From: Terriglobia bacterium
GTDB taxonomy: Bacteria; Acidobacteriota; Terriglobia; Terriglobales; Acidobacteriaceae
Direction: 5' to 3'
DNA length: 64,000 bases
Assembly (NCBI GenBank): GCA_020073525.1
Contig: JAIQFA010000013.1
Location: 24,579 to 88,578, forward strand
Made by a program: the position numbers and the translations under genes. Shown here in pieces: positions 18,692 through 27,994 of the stretch. The notes below the pieces were generated by a model. The model did not search any database and was not told the DNA's origin. It worked only from the letters and a program-made list of their open reading frames with translations. Position 1 is the stretch's first letter, and each line of letters opens with the position of its first letter.

Positions 18692-21600
18692 CTAGAAGAG
18701 CAGCTTGAGTGCCAGCTGTAGTGAGCGCGGGCCGCCAGATTGATACAGCGGGTTCAGCCCGCCGAGCGAGTTATTCACCGTGGCGTACGCCTGGCCGAAA
18801 TAGGTTGGACCAATCGTCAGGAAGCTGTACATCGGTCCAAAGCTGGGATGGTTAAAGACGTTGAAGGCCTCAGCGCGGAACTGTAAGTGCAGTCTTTCGC
18901 GGATTGGGAATTCTCGCCGCAAGGCCAAGCTCACTTGCGTAGCTCCAAAGCCGCGTGCGAAATTGCGCCCGACATTACCCTCGACGCCAGGAGGCAAGAG
19001 GTTGTTTGGATCACAATTCAACAGGAACGCGTAGCAATTGATGATCCGGCCTCCGGGATATTGTGAGCCGTTGAGGTAAATCGGCTGGGCAGGAACCAAA
19101 TTGGGGTGAAAGTATTCGTTCTGATGTGTCACAGGGTTAATTGCCTGCGTACCGATCACATCCACCGGCAGGGCCGAGCGTACCGAAATACGCGTGTCCA
19201 ATCCCCAGTGCGCCAAGGCTGCCGACGCTAAACGGTTCGAATAGCTGCCCGGAACGTCGTAAGTAATCGCAGCCTGGACGTTGTGCCGAACGTCGAAATC
19301 TGAGCTGGAGCGCAGCAATTCGTCGTTAGCATAAAAGTTTGTTGAGTTGTCATCGATGGAGTGGGACCAGGTATACGACGCCAGCGCCTGCAAACCGTGC
19401 GAAAGATTCTTCTGGTACTTTACCTGAAGCGCATTGTAGTTGGAGCTGGCCCGGTTCGAGGTTATGGCTAAGCCGTTTCCCAACGAGAAATTAGGATTGT
19501 CCGTGGGATTGTAAAAAAAAGCTGCCATCAATCTTCGCGCTGCTGATCCGACATAACTCATCGTCACGGTTTGGTTCGCTCCCAAACCCTGCTCGACGGC
19601 AAAGTTCCATTGCATGGTATACGGAAGCCTCAAATTCGGATCAAAGGCATAGACAATAGCGTTATATGGAGCTGCAACGCTCGGCGGAGGAAGCGTAACT
19701 TGCGCCGAGGTCAGCGGCAGGGGCACGCCGAAGAAAAGAGCACTCGATGTAAAGCCAACAGCAGCATTGAATCCGTTCGAGCCTAGGGTGTTCCCCATGT
19801 CGTAGAAGAAACCGAAGCCTGTGCGCAGGACCGTCTGGTGGCCCGGTGCCTGCTGCAACTGATAGGCCAGTCCCACGCGCGGCGCGAATCCATGCCAGTC
19901 TGTCTTCCAGAGCGGAGTATTTTCTGGAGCCAGCTTGGTCGTAGATAAATCTGTGATCTGATCGACGGTGTAAGGAGATGGGCCGCTGAGATTGCCGGGA
20001 GCTGGATTGACGTCCCAGCGCAGACCCAACGACAGCGAAAGCTGTGGAGTTGCCTTCCACTCATCCTGCACAAAGGCCGAGAAATTACGATACACAGGCG
20101 TCACTGGCGCGCTTGTGGTTGAAGCAACTCCCGCGAGGTCGGCGCTATTCGTCAGCACCGATGCTTCACTGAAGAACAGAGCGAATTGGGAGGCTGTAAT
20201 TGGCTGGACATAGGTCGTCAGTCTGCGCCAATCCACTCCGAATTTGAACTGGTGTGCACCATGCGACCAAGCATGGGCATCCGTCACGGTGTACTGCCGC
20301 TGGGCGGCAGCGTTCTCTCCCGCACCCCAGAAAGCACCGCCACCGTAGGCAAGAAGGAACGCAACAGACGATCCGACTGCCGTCGGCGGCTGGCCGTTTG
20401 GCCCGGGAAGACTGGCGATATCGAACGGGGTAGCTCCGCCGAAACTCGTGGACACATTATTGCTTAGCGAGTTGTTCTGTGTAATGTTAAACCGCAGTTC
20501 ATTCGTCTGCCTTGAGGTGATCGTGCTCGTGGCACCCACGGTTAGGGTGCGCACGTTGATCGCGTTGGTTGTTTGAAATCCTGGGGCCGAATAGACCCAA
20601 CCACTGGACGGCGTATTCGCGTACCGGCCAAAGAGCTGGAGCTTGTTGCCAATGCTGTGGTCAACTCGTATGCCAACATTGTCCAACGAAGACGGAGCCG
20701 AGTAAGAAATGTTGTAGATAGCCAGTCCGTCATTCAGACCGTCTTCACCTCCGTTCGGCAATGAGAAGGCAGTCAGGAATGGCTGCAATGCAGCGGGCGC
20801 CTGCTGTCGCAGGGTCATGTCCGGAACGAAGAACTTCTGTGCCGGCTGGGGCACGGTGAGCCGCAAACCTTCGTAGGAGAAGAAAAAGAAGGTCTTGTCC
20901 TTGCCGTTGTAAAGCCCAGGGATCCGGATTGGCCCCCCGAGTGTGCCACCAAAATCGTTTTGACGCTCCGGTAGCCTGGGAGTGAGCGGATTATTCAAAC
21001 ACCCACACGTGTTAAACCAATTGTTGGCGTCCATCGCATCGTTTCGGAGATAATCATAGGCCGATCCGTGCCATGCGTTCGTGCCAGAGCGCGTGGTGAA
21101 GGCAAACTGTCCGCCAGGTGTGCGCCCATATTCCGCCGAGTAGGTGGACGTGCTAGCCCGAAACTCCTGTAAGGCATCCACCGAAACCATGCTTTGCGTG
21201 GTGCCCAATATAGTCTCGCCAGGAGTGTTCCCGGAAACTCCCGCGCCGCCGAGAGGATTATCTGGTGCGGTGCCAGTGTTCGCACTGACACCATCCACGG
21301 TGAAGTAGTTGGCTTCGGTCCGCTGACCATTGACGCTGATTTCGCCGGCGCCTCCGACACCACCGCCAGGGACCTGTACCACGCCCGGCGCGAGCGTCAG
21401 CAAATCCTGAAAGCTCCTACCATTCAGCGGCATGTTCTCGACGAACTTACGGTCAATCACTGCGCTGACCGACGCGTCCGTCGTATTGACCACAAGTCCG
21501 CCTGCTTGTACGGTGATACTTTCTGATATGGAGCCGATCGCCATCTCAAAATTGATTGCAGCAACGTCCTGAACGTGCAATACAACGCCCGGCTTCAAGA

Positions 21601-21856
21601 TGGTCTTGAACCCCGCTCTTTGCACCTCAATCTGGTAGGTTCCCGGAGGGAGTGAGGGGACCGTGTAGTTTCCCGTCTGATCGGTGGAGGTCTCCTGTCG
21701 TACGTTGGTGAGGACATTTACCACCATCACCTTCACACCGGGAAGCACAGCCTTGGTCGGATCCGTTATTCGGCCGGTGATGGTTGCGCTGGTGGATTGT
21801 CCGAAAGCATTGCACATCAGAACCAAGACGGTCAGAACCGGGAGCAGTCGCCGCAT
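18692..21856 (-). CDS. Oar-like TonB-dependent receptor with carboxypeptidase-regulatory domain, module 2
   Basis: A 1054-residue outer membrane protein starting at an ATG with AGGAG just upstream. It has a signal peptide (MRRLLPVLTVLVLMCNAFGQ), a carboxypeptidase-regulatory-like domain (TITGRITDPTKAVLPGVKV, about residues 25-105), a plug region (NGRSFQDLLTLAPGV, SVNGQRTEANYFTVDG) and a barrel ending GGPRSLQLALKLLF with the terminal Phe. Long stretches match the module 1 receptor nearly residue for residue (for example GKDKTFFFFSYEGLRLTVPQP), showing a recent duplication. Differences cluster in putative extracellular loops, so the two receptors may take different ligands. It is flanked by the anti-sigma gene upstream and the Asp-box gene downstream on the same strand. 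Confidence 0.93.
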   Translation of the reverse strand: MRRLLPVLTVLVLMCNAFGQSTSATITGRITDPTKAVLPGVKVMVVNVLTNVRQETSTDQTGNYTVPSLPPGTYQIEVQRAGFKTILKPGVVLHVQDVAAINFEMAIGSISESITVQAGGLVVNTTDASVSAVIDRKFVENMPLNGRSFQDLLTLAPGVVQVPGGGVGGAGEISVNGQRTEANYFTVDGVSANTGTAPDNPLGGAGVSGNTPGETILGTTQSMVSVDALQEFRASTSTYSAEYGRTPGGQFAFTTRSGTNAWHGSAYDYLRNDAMDANNWFNTCGCLNNPLTPRLPERQNDFGGTLGGPIRIPGLYNGKDKTFFFFSYEGLRLTVPQPAQKFFVPDMTLRQQAPAALQPFLTAFSLPNGGEDGLNDGLAIYNISYSAPSSLDNVGIRVDHSIGNKLQLFGRYANTPSSGWVYSAPGFQTTNAINVRTLTVGATSTITSRQTNELRFNITQNNSLSNNVSTSFGGATPFDIASLPGPNGQPPTAVGSSVAFLLAYGGGAFWGAGENAAAQRQYTVTDAHAWSHGAHQFKFGVDWRRLTTYVQPITASQFALFFSEASVLTNSADLAGVASTTSAPVTPVYRNFSAFVQDEWKATPQLSLSLGLRWDVNPAPGNLSGPSPYTVDQITDLSTTKLAPENTPLWKTDWHGFAPRVGLAYQLQQAPGHQTVLRTGFGFFYDMGNTLGSNGFNAAVGFTSSALFFGVPLPLTSAQVTLPPPSVAAPYNAIVYAFDPNLRLPYTMQWNFAVEQGLGANQTVTMSYVGSAARRLMAAFFYNPTDNPNFSLGNGLAITSNRASSNYNALQVKYQKNLSHGLQALASYTWSHSIDDNSTNFYANDELLRSSSDFDVRHNVQAAITYDVPGSYSNRLASAALAHWGLDTRISVRSALPVDVIGTQAINPVTHQNEYFHPNLVPAQPIYLNGSQYPGGRIINCYAFLLNCDPNNLLPPGVEGNVGRNFARGFGATQVSLALRREFPIRERLHLQFRAEAFNVFNHPSFGPMYSFLTIGPTYFGQAYATVNNSLGGLNPLYQSGGPRSLQLALKLLF

Positions 21857-21995
21857 GTTTTTCTCCTGCTGCGCGGGGTGGCAGCCTATCCGCTAGTACG
21901 GCAGCTTCCGAGGTTCTGTACCGCTGGCGCAGGATTTTGGCTTGGTTCGACAAAAAAAAGCAGGGGGTAAGCAGCGAACGTGCAGCGCTCGCTGC

Positions 21996-23261
21996 CTACG
22001 GATGATTGGCCAGTTTCTGCAGAGAGGCATAGAGGAACGGCTTCCCGGTAGGCTTGTTGCTTCCCCCGTTGGGCTCTACAGTCACAAAGATGGCATCCAC
22101 GTCCGCCAACTTGGCGGGATCGTCGAAGCGAAGAGCCCAGCGCCGGTTGGTCTCATTGTCCATATAAAGGATGCCCAAATTAAGAGGTTTCGCTTGTCCC
22201 AGCACGCGCTGTCCCCAAACCTGAAATGCGCTGGCATTCTTGACATGCGGTTGCTGGTCCAGGTCGAAGGCGTAAAAGACGAGCGACTTGCTCTTGGTGT
22301 AAAAGACGCGGCCAAACGGTTTGCGCGTCTTGCCACTGTTGTCGACATCGTAGACGTCGGCAATGTACAACTGTCGCGCCCCCATCAGCTCGCGAATGTC
22401 GCGATCGGACGACAAATACTGCTCGCGGTCGGCAATTGTCTGATCCTGTTCGCGGACCCGCGCCGAGAGATTCTGGACGTTCGATTCCAGAGATGCCATC
22501 TTGACCAGGGTCTGACTGTACTGACCTTGGATGGTGTCAAGTCTTTCTTGGACTGTTCGATAGGCCTGCTGCGCTCTCTGCAGTTGATCGGCGAGGGAAT
22601 CGCGCTCACTACTGACCAGTTGCAGCTGCTCGGAACTCGCGCTGCTGGTAGCGGCTAGTTCGTCGACACGAACCTCGGCCACCTTAAGCCTGTTGTCCAG
22701 ACGACCAATCTCGGCTTGCTTCTGCTTGCTTTCCCGCTGCAGAGCTTCCACTTGCGCCGCGCTGGCTCTGAGTTTCACCTGCCACTCTTGCCCATCGAAA
22801 TTTTGCGGCGGCAGGGCCTGAGGAGTGATCGAAGTCATCTGCACAGTCGCGCGAGCGCCTCGCTGCCATGCCCGATAAGCCACAGCGCCAACAGCAATCA
22901 CCACACACGCCGCCAGCACACCGATACCAACTCTCGCCAGATTCCAGTTGAGTGTTGGCGCAACGCGCCACGGTGCAGCCCTTTCCGCGCTTCCAATGGT
23001 CGCGAGCAAGCGATCTCGCACTCCGGATTCGTTCCACGGTCGCTCGTCTTCGCGAGGCAATTCGTAATCCGCCGCCAGCAGCGGCATGCCTTCACTCGCG
23101 ACCTTCTTAAACTGTTCGTAAGTTTCACGGCACGCCGAACAAGCAACTAGGTGCGCTTGCAGTTCGTTCGTCTCTTCCGAGGAGAGCGTTCCCGATGTCG
23201 CGAGAGCGCACAGTTCGATATACCGATCGTGGTCGCCCGCAGCGTCTTCTACAGTAATCAT
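21996..23261 (-). CDS. Membrane anti-sigma factor with zinc finger, coiled coil and RskA-like C-terminal domain, module 2
   Basis: A 421-residue protein with the zinc-finger anti-sigma motif HLVACSAC near residues 32-39, a transmembrane helix (VGIGVLAACVVIAVGAVAYRA, about 110-130) and a coiled coil (about 165-290). The conserved C-terminal domain includes FGRVFYTKSKSLVFYAFDL and AIFVTVEPNGG. The start codon overlaps the sigma gene stop by four bases, so the pair is translationally coupled. The protein matches the module 1 and module 3 anti-sigma proteins in domain order. The C-terminal domain could bind the receptor N-terminus or ligand and release the sigma factor; that mechanism is inference. 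Confidence 0.85.
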   Translation of the reverse strand: MITVEDAAGDHDRYIELCALATSGTLSSEETNELQAHLVACSACRETYEQFKKVASEGMPLLAADYELPREDERPWNESGVRDRLLATIGSAERAAPWRVAPTLNWNLARVGIGVLAACVVIAVGAVAYRAWQRGARATVQMTSITPQALPPQNFDGQEWQVKLRASAAQVEALQRESKQKQAEIGRLDNRLKVAEVRVDELAATSSASSEQLQLVSSERDSLADQLQRAQQAYRTVQERLDTIQGQYSQTLVKMASLESNVQNLSARVREQDQTIADREQYLSSDRDIRELMGARQLYIADVYDVDNSGKTRKPFGRVFYTKSKSLVFYAFDLDQQPHVKNASAFQVWGQRVLGQAKPLNLGILYMDNETNRRWALRFDDPAKLADVDAIFVTVEPNGGSNKPTGKPFLYASLQKLANHP

Positions 23262-23914
23262 GACTTTATATCTCGCAGCTTCTCGATAATTGTGCTCTTA
23301 CGGAGCTTGTCGAGCCCCCGGTAATAATGGTGCCGAACGTTGCCGAGTGGCTCACCCAATCGTTCGGCGATGTCCGCGAATTCGAGTCCCTCAAAGAAGA
23401 ACAGCTCCAGAGTCTTCCGCTGCTTCTCACTCAATTCCGCAAACGCAGGCCGCATCTGCTCGAGGGTCAGCTTCCCTCCCACCTCGCGTTCCAGGTCAGT
23501 GTCTCCCGATAAAGTATCGCCCACCGCTTCCAGATCTGTACCAGCATAGAAATTCCTTCGCACCAGAAAGGAACGTCGATCGAGCGCCCGGTGGTAGGCG
23601 ATCTGCACAATCCACCCCTTGCCGCTTCCCTTGACCGGATCAAACAGATTCGCCTTCTGGTAAAGGTGCAGAAATACGTCTTGTACCAGTTCCTCGGACT
23701 CTCCCTGATCGTGCAGTATGCGCAGGCCGATCGAAAACACCAATCTGGAGAAGCGGCTGAACAACAGCTGGAAGGCGTTTTTGTCCTGCTTGCTGAGTCT
23801 TAGAATGGCTTGTTCGTCGCTCAGCTCGGGATCACTAAGCAGACGGCGGCGTTGGGTATCTTCCCCAAAGAGTTCAGCCATCGGAAATAACTGGTCTTGA
23901 GATGCGCTACTCAC
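23258..23914 (-). CDS. ECF-type RNA polymerase sigma factor, module 2
   Basis: A 218-residue protein with region 2 (AFQLLFSRFSRLVFSIGLRI, ESEELVQDVFLHLYQ) and region 4 (LSEKQRKTLELFFFEGLEFADIA, NVRHHYYRGLDKLR). It begins at a GTG; an internal ATG at 23881 is an alternative. It is the first gene of module 2 and overlaps its anti-sigma gene by four bases. The region 4 helix is very similar to the module 1 factor (NVRHHYYRGL), so the two may recognise related promoters and cross-talk. Confidence 0.92.
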   Translation of the reverse strand: MSSASQDQLFPMAELFGEDTQRRRLLSDPELSDEQAILRLSKQDKNAFQLLFSRFSRLVFSIGLRILHDQGESEELVQDVFLHLYQKANLFDPVKGSGKGWIVQIAYHRALDRRSFLVRRNFYAGTDLEAVGDTLSGDTDLEREVGGKLTLEQMRPAFAELSEKQRKTLELFFFEGLEFADIAERLGEPLGNVRHHYYRGLDKLRKSTIIEKLRDIKS

Positions 23915-24787
23915 AGGACGTTGCCAGGGCTCCTAGGCAAACTGCTACAAGTGCTGACAATACACCAACTTCCCACCGCTGGAATCATTTTTCTTGCGCC
24001 TAGAAAAAAGGCCTGCCCACTGGTACAGAAACTACTCAAGAAACGTATACTGCCCTAGCAATCAGACCTAAGAGGAAGCGGCGAACGCTCCGACGACCGG
24101 CGCCTGGTCAGAAGTTTCTTCTCGACTCCATCTCTACTATTCAGGAATAAACAACTGTCGCGCGGGAATTCGATAGCCGCCGGTTATCAATCCGATCAAC
24201 TAAAATCTTGGACTACGGAACCACTGTTGCATAGTTTGTTTCAGGGCGCTGTATGGGACGCACAGTTCAAAGGGATCGATGTGGTCTCTCCTGCCCCCAA
24301 TTGGAAGGAACACAGCGTGGTTCGTCGTTCCCAGCGTGAGCCACGAATGGCGTTATATTCCGCCGTGGAACCCTCAACCTACAAGCTACGCTTCTGAGGT
24401 GAATCGGTGAATCATGATCGAGACTGCTCTCGGGATAAACGGCTACGATTGCACGTTCGGCGATGGCAACACAGCCGAAGAGTATGAGGCCATTGCAGTA
24501 GCGCTGCTCCGGACGGCGGAGGCGGTCCGCAATCGAGAAGAAGGCAGGGTGGAATGTCTCGGAAAGGATGCAAAGTACTCGCTTCGGCGCTGATCCATCA
24601 TTGTGGTCCAGAGTGCGATGAAGACGCCCTTGCTGATCCGGCCACGATTGAGGAATTCACCTGTGCTGGCGGCTCCGGTGCGTCGCTGCGTGCCATTTCA
24701 CGATCAATGATCGACCAGTACCGCCGCGCGTCAAGACAGTAGAACTACATGCGGATCCGTAAACTCAGAACCATTCTCCCGTGTTGG
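23915..24787. other. Intergenic region upstream of module 2, mostly non-coding
   Basis: 873 bases between the divergent-side end of the module 2 sigma gene and the stop of the hybrid histidine kinase. It should hold the module 2 promoter. One short plus-strand frame (24414-24593) is listed separately; a further plus-strand frame from 24554 to 24742 lacks a Shine-Dalgarno sequence. Nothing else is supported. Confidence 0.5.
24414..24593 (+). CDS. Small hypothetical protein (59 residues), doubtful
   Basis: A short frame beginning MIETALGINGYDCTFGDG, with GAGGTG about ten bases upstream of the ATG. The composition is protein-like (acidic helix EEYEAIAVALLRTAEAVRN), but no family is recognised and no neighbour lies on the same strand. 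It could be a remnant of a larger gene in this otherwise empty region. Confidence 0.25.
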   Translation: MIETALGINGYDCTFGDGNTAEEYEAIAVALLRTAEAVRNREEGRVECLGKDAKYSLRR

Positions 24788-27016
24788 CTACGAAGGACTA
24801 GAGGTTCGACTTAGTGACTCCCTGATCTTCTGGGCCAATTCCTCTGGATCAAATGGCTTCTGGATCAACGTCATATTTCTCTCGGACAACAACCGGTTTT
24901 CCACTAACGCGTCCTCGGAATAGCCCGACATCAAGATCACGCAAAGACCGGGATAGATCTCGGTGAGACGTTTCGCCAACTCGATCCCTCGGAGTTGCGG
25001 CATGATCACGTCGGTGACCAGCACGTCAACCGATCCCGTGTGGTGCTTCGCGACCTCAATAGCCTCGTTACCGTTCTGAGCCTCCAATACCTTGTACCCT
25101 TCAGATTCCAGGAACTCGCGTAATACGTTCCTGATGGAAGGTTGATCCTCCGCCAGAAGAATCGTTTCTGAACCACCCATCACGGGATTCGAGATTTTGG
25201 TAGTCCTTTGTGGGCGTATGGCCTGCTCCACAATAGGAAGGTACACTCTGAAGGTGGTTCCCTTGCCAGGCAGACTTTCCACTTCGATGGAACCTCCGCT
25301 CTGCTTCACAATTCCGTATGCTGTGGAGAGTCCGAGCCCCGTCCCCTTGCCGATTGGCTTAGTGGTGAAGAATGGCTCGAAGAGATGAGCCTTTGTCTCG
25401 GCATCCATGCCGCAACCGGTGTCAGTCATCTCCACCATCGCATAAGCTGCTGGATAGCTCGTTGCCGGCGCTTCAGGAGCGGTTCTGGATACTCGAGCAG
25501 TTTTTATTGTTAGTACCCCTCCTGCAGACATGGCGTCACAGGCGTTTACAGCAAGATTCATAATCACTTGCTCGATCTTACCTGGGTCAACCTTGACGGG
25601 AAGTCGTTGCGAACTCGACGCCATGATCAACTGAACCTGCTCCGTCGGGAGGGTAGACAGCATTTCCTTGACTTCCCCGAGTAGCTCGTTCAAATCCAGC
25701 ACCTGAAGCGCCAACACTTGCCGCCGGCCAAAAGCAAGCAGCTGTTTCGTAAGCGAAGCGGCCCTTTCAGCGGCCGCTCGGACTGTATCAGCGTGTTCCA
25801 GCAGTTGAGTCCGGTTAGGCAAACTCCGTATCTTCGAAATCTGGGTGAGAATCACCATGAGGAGATTGTTGAAGTCATGCGCGATTCCTCCCACCAGTCG
25901 ACCAACCACCTCCATTTTCTGGACTTGCCGAGTTTCTTCTTCGAGACGTTTGCGCTCTCGAATGTCCCGAAAAATACCCTGCACTATCCTTCTTCCTTCA
26001 AACTCCGTCACACTTGCGTTGACTTCGACCGCAAGCGCGCTCCCATCGGAATGAATCAGGTGCAACTCCCTCCCGTCAGACTTATTACCTTCCCACGCCG
26101 CTTTCAACATCCCGCGGTACGCTTCATGATCGCTCTCCAGAACGATCACCTCGGCTCGCGTGCCTACCAGCTCTCGTGTTGGCCTTCCCAAGAATTCGCC
26201 GCTCCTCGCATTCGCTTCCACTACGATCCCTGTCGCGGCGTCGATCACGAGGATCGCATCGCTGGCGGTGTCGATGAGATGTTTGTACCGTTGCTCTGTC
26301 TGGCGCATGTAGCGCAACAAGGCAGCGAAGAGTAACCCTCCCATCAAGCAAATGGCGGTTGCGCTGAACGTGACCAAAAGAAAGAAACGCTTTGCCTGGC
26401 GTGCTCCTGCTCCCAGAGCATTTGAAAACCTGTCTTCTAGCGGGGTAAGCTCATCTCCTATGACCTCCACTTGCTGAACCATCTCCGCGATCTTAGGAGC
26501 ATTGGGTCTCTCGGAGGAGATCTCCCGGTGCAAATCGTCCCCAACCCGTTGCAGTTGTTCGATGAGCGCGTCACCCTGCGACCAGATACTGATTGCCTCC
26601 GACATGTGGTTCAAGTGCCGGCAGTGCCGGAACATCGCCGCCATTCCTTTGACATCCTCCGGATTATTCCGGCCTTGGATGAAACCTCTGCGGACAACGC
26701 CCATGTCCGGAACGGTCTTTTCCAACTCCAGGCGCGCTTGCCTGTCTCCCAGGGGCACTAGAACCACCTTTTGATAGGCTTGGAAGTCTTTTTCCGAGTG
26801 GGAGATTGAGTAGCGCAGCAGGTCGTCGACGGCTTGCTTCTGTGCCTTGGACCAAAGACCTTCCCCGCCCACGTAGGCTCTCGCGGCGGAGAGGTTTTCA
26901 ATGGTCAGGTAGCTCAGGCCCAACAGGCCGACGACGGCGATGAGAAACAGCCATAGGATTACGACCAGCTTCTTTGGGGCTGGCAAGTCGAGGAACAGCT
27001 TGTGCGCAACAGACAC
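24788..27016 (-). CDS. Hybrid sensor histidine kinase with PAS and receiver domains
   Basis: A 742-residue protein. Two transmembrane helices (about residues 16-36 and 212-235) flank an all-helical periplasmic sensor. A PAS domain follows (YKHLIDTASDAILVIDAATGIVVEANA, about 243-355), then the phospho-acceptor motif GGIAHDFNN. The HATPase domain shows NACDAM, DTGCGM and GLGLSTAYG. A C-terminal receiver domain (about 615-735) has the phospho-site in VLVTDVIMP and the conserved Lys in LIQKPF. The GTG start has GGAG nine bases upstream. It is the third gene of a minus-strand operon after the ABC exporter and the 310-residue unknown protein, 18 bases from the latter. It may sense the exported peptide or cell-envelope state. 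No separate output regulator is present nearby. Confidence 0.93.
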   Translation of the reverse strand: MSVAHKLFLDLPAPKKLVVILWLFLIAVVGLLGLSYLTIENLSAARAYVGGEGLWSKAQKQAVDDLLRYSISHSEKDFQAYQKVVLVPLGDRQARLELEKTVPDMGVVRRGFIQGRNNPEDVKGMAAMFRHCRHLNHMSEAISIWSQGDALIEQLQRVGDDLHREISSERPNAPKIAEMVQQVEVIGDELTPLEDRFSNALGAGARQAKRFFLLVTFSATAICLMGGLLFAALLRYMRQTEQRYKHLIDTASDAILVIDAATGIVVEANARSGEFLGRPTRELVGTRAEVIVLESDHEAYRGMLKAAWEGNKSDGRELHLIHSDGSALAVEVNASVTEFEGRRIVQGIFRDIRERKRLEEETRQVQKMEVVGRLVGGIAHDFNNLLMVILTQISKIRSLPNRTQLLEHADTVRAAAERAASLTKQLLAFGRRQVLALQVLDLNELLGEVKEMLSTLPTEQVQLIMASSSQRLPVKVDPGKIEQVIMNLAVNACDAMSAGGVLTIKTARVSRTAPEAPATSYPAAYAMVEMTDTGCGMDAETKAHLFEPFFTTKPIGKGTGLGLSTAYGIVKQSGGSIEVESLPGKGTTFRVYLPIVEQAIRPQRTTKISNPVMGGSETILLAEDQPSIRNVLREFLESEGYKVLEAQNGNEAIEVAKHHTGSVDVLVTDVIMPQLRGIELAKRLTEIYPGLCVILMSGYSEDALVENRLLSERNMTLIQKPFDPEELAQKIRESLSRTSSPS

Positions 27017-27034
27017 GGCGATCTGCTCCGATCA

Positions 27035-27967
27035 CTAAATCCTGCCTGGGAGCCTTGCTTCTAGAATCGCAACAGCAACGCCAACCTTCATGAAAAAAAT
27101 CTCTGCTGAGATAGGATCTGTATCCATTGGAATCGTCGCTCGATACGCCTTCAGTTTTGTCCAACTCTCGATTAGCCGCCCCCTCGGCACCGGCACGGTC
27201 GCGATGTATACGTCAAGTTGATCTGTTAAGTCTTCGATGGCGAGTGCTACAACCTGTTCGTAAATCCGCCGATGACACACGAGCATCGCCTGATCAGCAA
27301 CCTCCCCCGAAAACCTGCGAGCTAGCTCTGGGTGGTAGTAGTGGCCAGAGTTGTTGTCGCGTAAAGTCGCTAGGAATATCAGGCGAGAGAGGTCATTCGG
27401 CAAAGATATGTTGAGTGCCCTAGAAATGTCTTCCGCTACGACACTCCGATCGGACCCTTCGATGGACGCCTTCTCAACAGCGCCAGGATAAAGTCCGCCT
27501 CCATTGCTCCGATTGTCAGATAACGGTGGACTCGCGATTTCCGTGTCAATCAACAGATTCCCAACATTCTTCAGAATGCTGGCCGACACGGAGAGTTGCA
27601 GACGCTGCGGAATCCCGGGCCCCAGGACTCGTAGGACACCGAGGCTCAGGCGCCCAGATGTGCAGGCAACCAGCAAGAAGGCATTCTTCGCTTTCGATGT
27701 GGAAGACTGAAAGAGCCGGGAAAGCGAGCCATTGAACGACCGGCTTCTCCTCTCACTCAGCTGGCGGACAAGCATCTTGCTTGCTACCTGCAGCGAGAAA
27801 CTTGCGAGTCGTTGCTGATGCACTTCGAATGAACTGGCAACCTCCGAAGGCGCGTTTGCGGCCACGAACGTAAGAGTGTTGAGATTGAGAACGCTACGAC
27901 AAACCTCGCGGAACGCGAGCCCGAGGTTACCACCTGGCCGGTTAAAACTGCGATAGTGATTAGGCAT
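27035..27967 (-). CDS. Unknown 310-residue protein in the RiPP exporter operon
   Basis: No family is recognised. The N-terminal half is Ser-rich and basic; the C-terminal half (from AEDISRALNISLPNDLSRLIFL to VGVAVAILEARLP) looks like a compact helical domain with a conserved-looking NNSGHYYHPELARRF segment. No signal peptide or clear transmembrane helix is visible. It starts 28 bases after the ABC exporter stop and ends 18 bases before the kinase, so it is part of that operon. The Shine-Dalgarno sequence is weak and a later start is possible. Roles such as immunity, signalling partner of the kinase or an export accessory are guesses from position only. Confidence 0.6.
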   Translation of the reverse strand: MPNHYRSFNRPGGNLGLAFREVCRSVLNLNTLTFVAANAPSEVASSFEVHQQRLASFSLQVASKMLVRQLSERRSRSFNGSLSRLFQSSTSKAKNAFLLVACTSGRLSLGVLRVLGPGIPQRLQLSVSASILKNVGNLLIDTEIASPPLSDNRSNGGGLYPGAVEKASIEGSDRSVVAEDISRALNISLPNDLSRLIFLATLRDNNSGHYYHPELARRFSGEVADQAMLVCHRRIYEQVVALAIEDLTDQLDVYIATVPVPRGRLIESWTKLKAYRATIPMDTDPISAEIFFMKVGVAVAILEARLPGRI

Positions 27968-27994
27968 GTTTGGCAGAACCCCATTTCTCTATGT

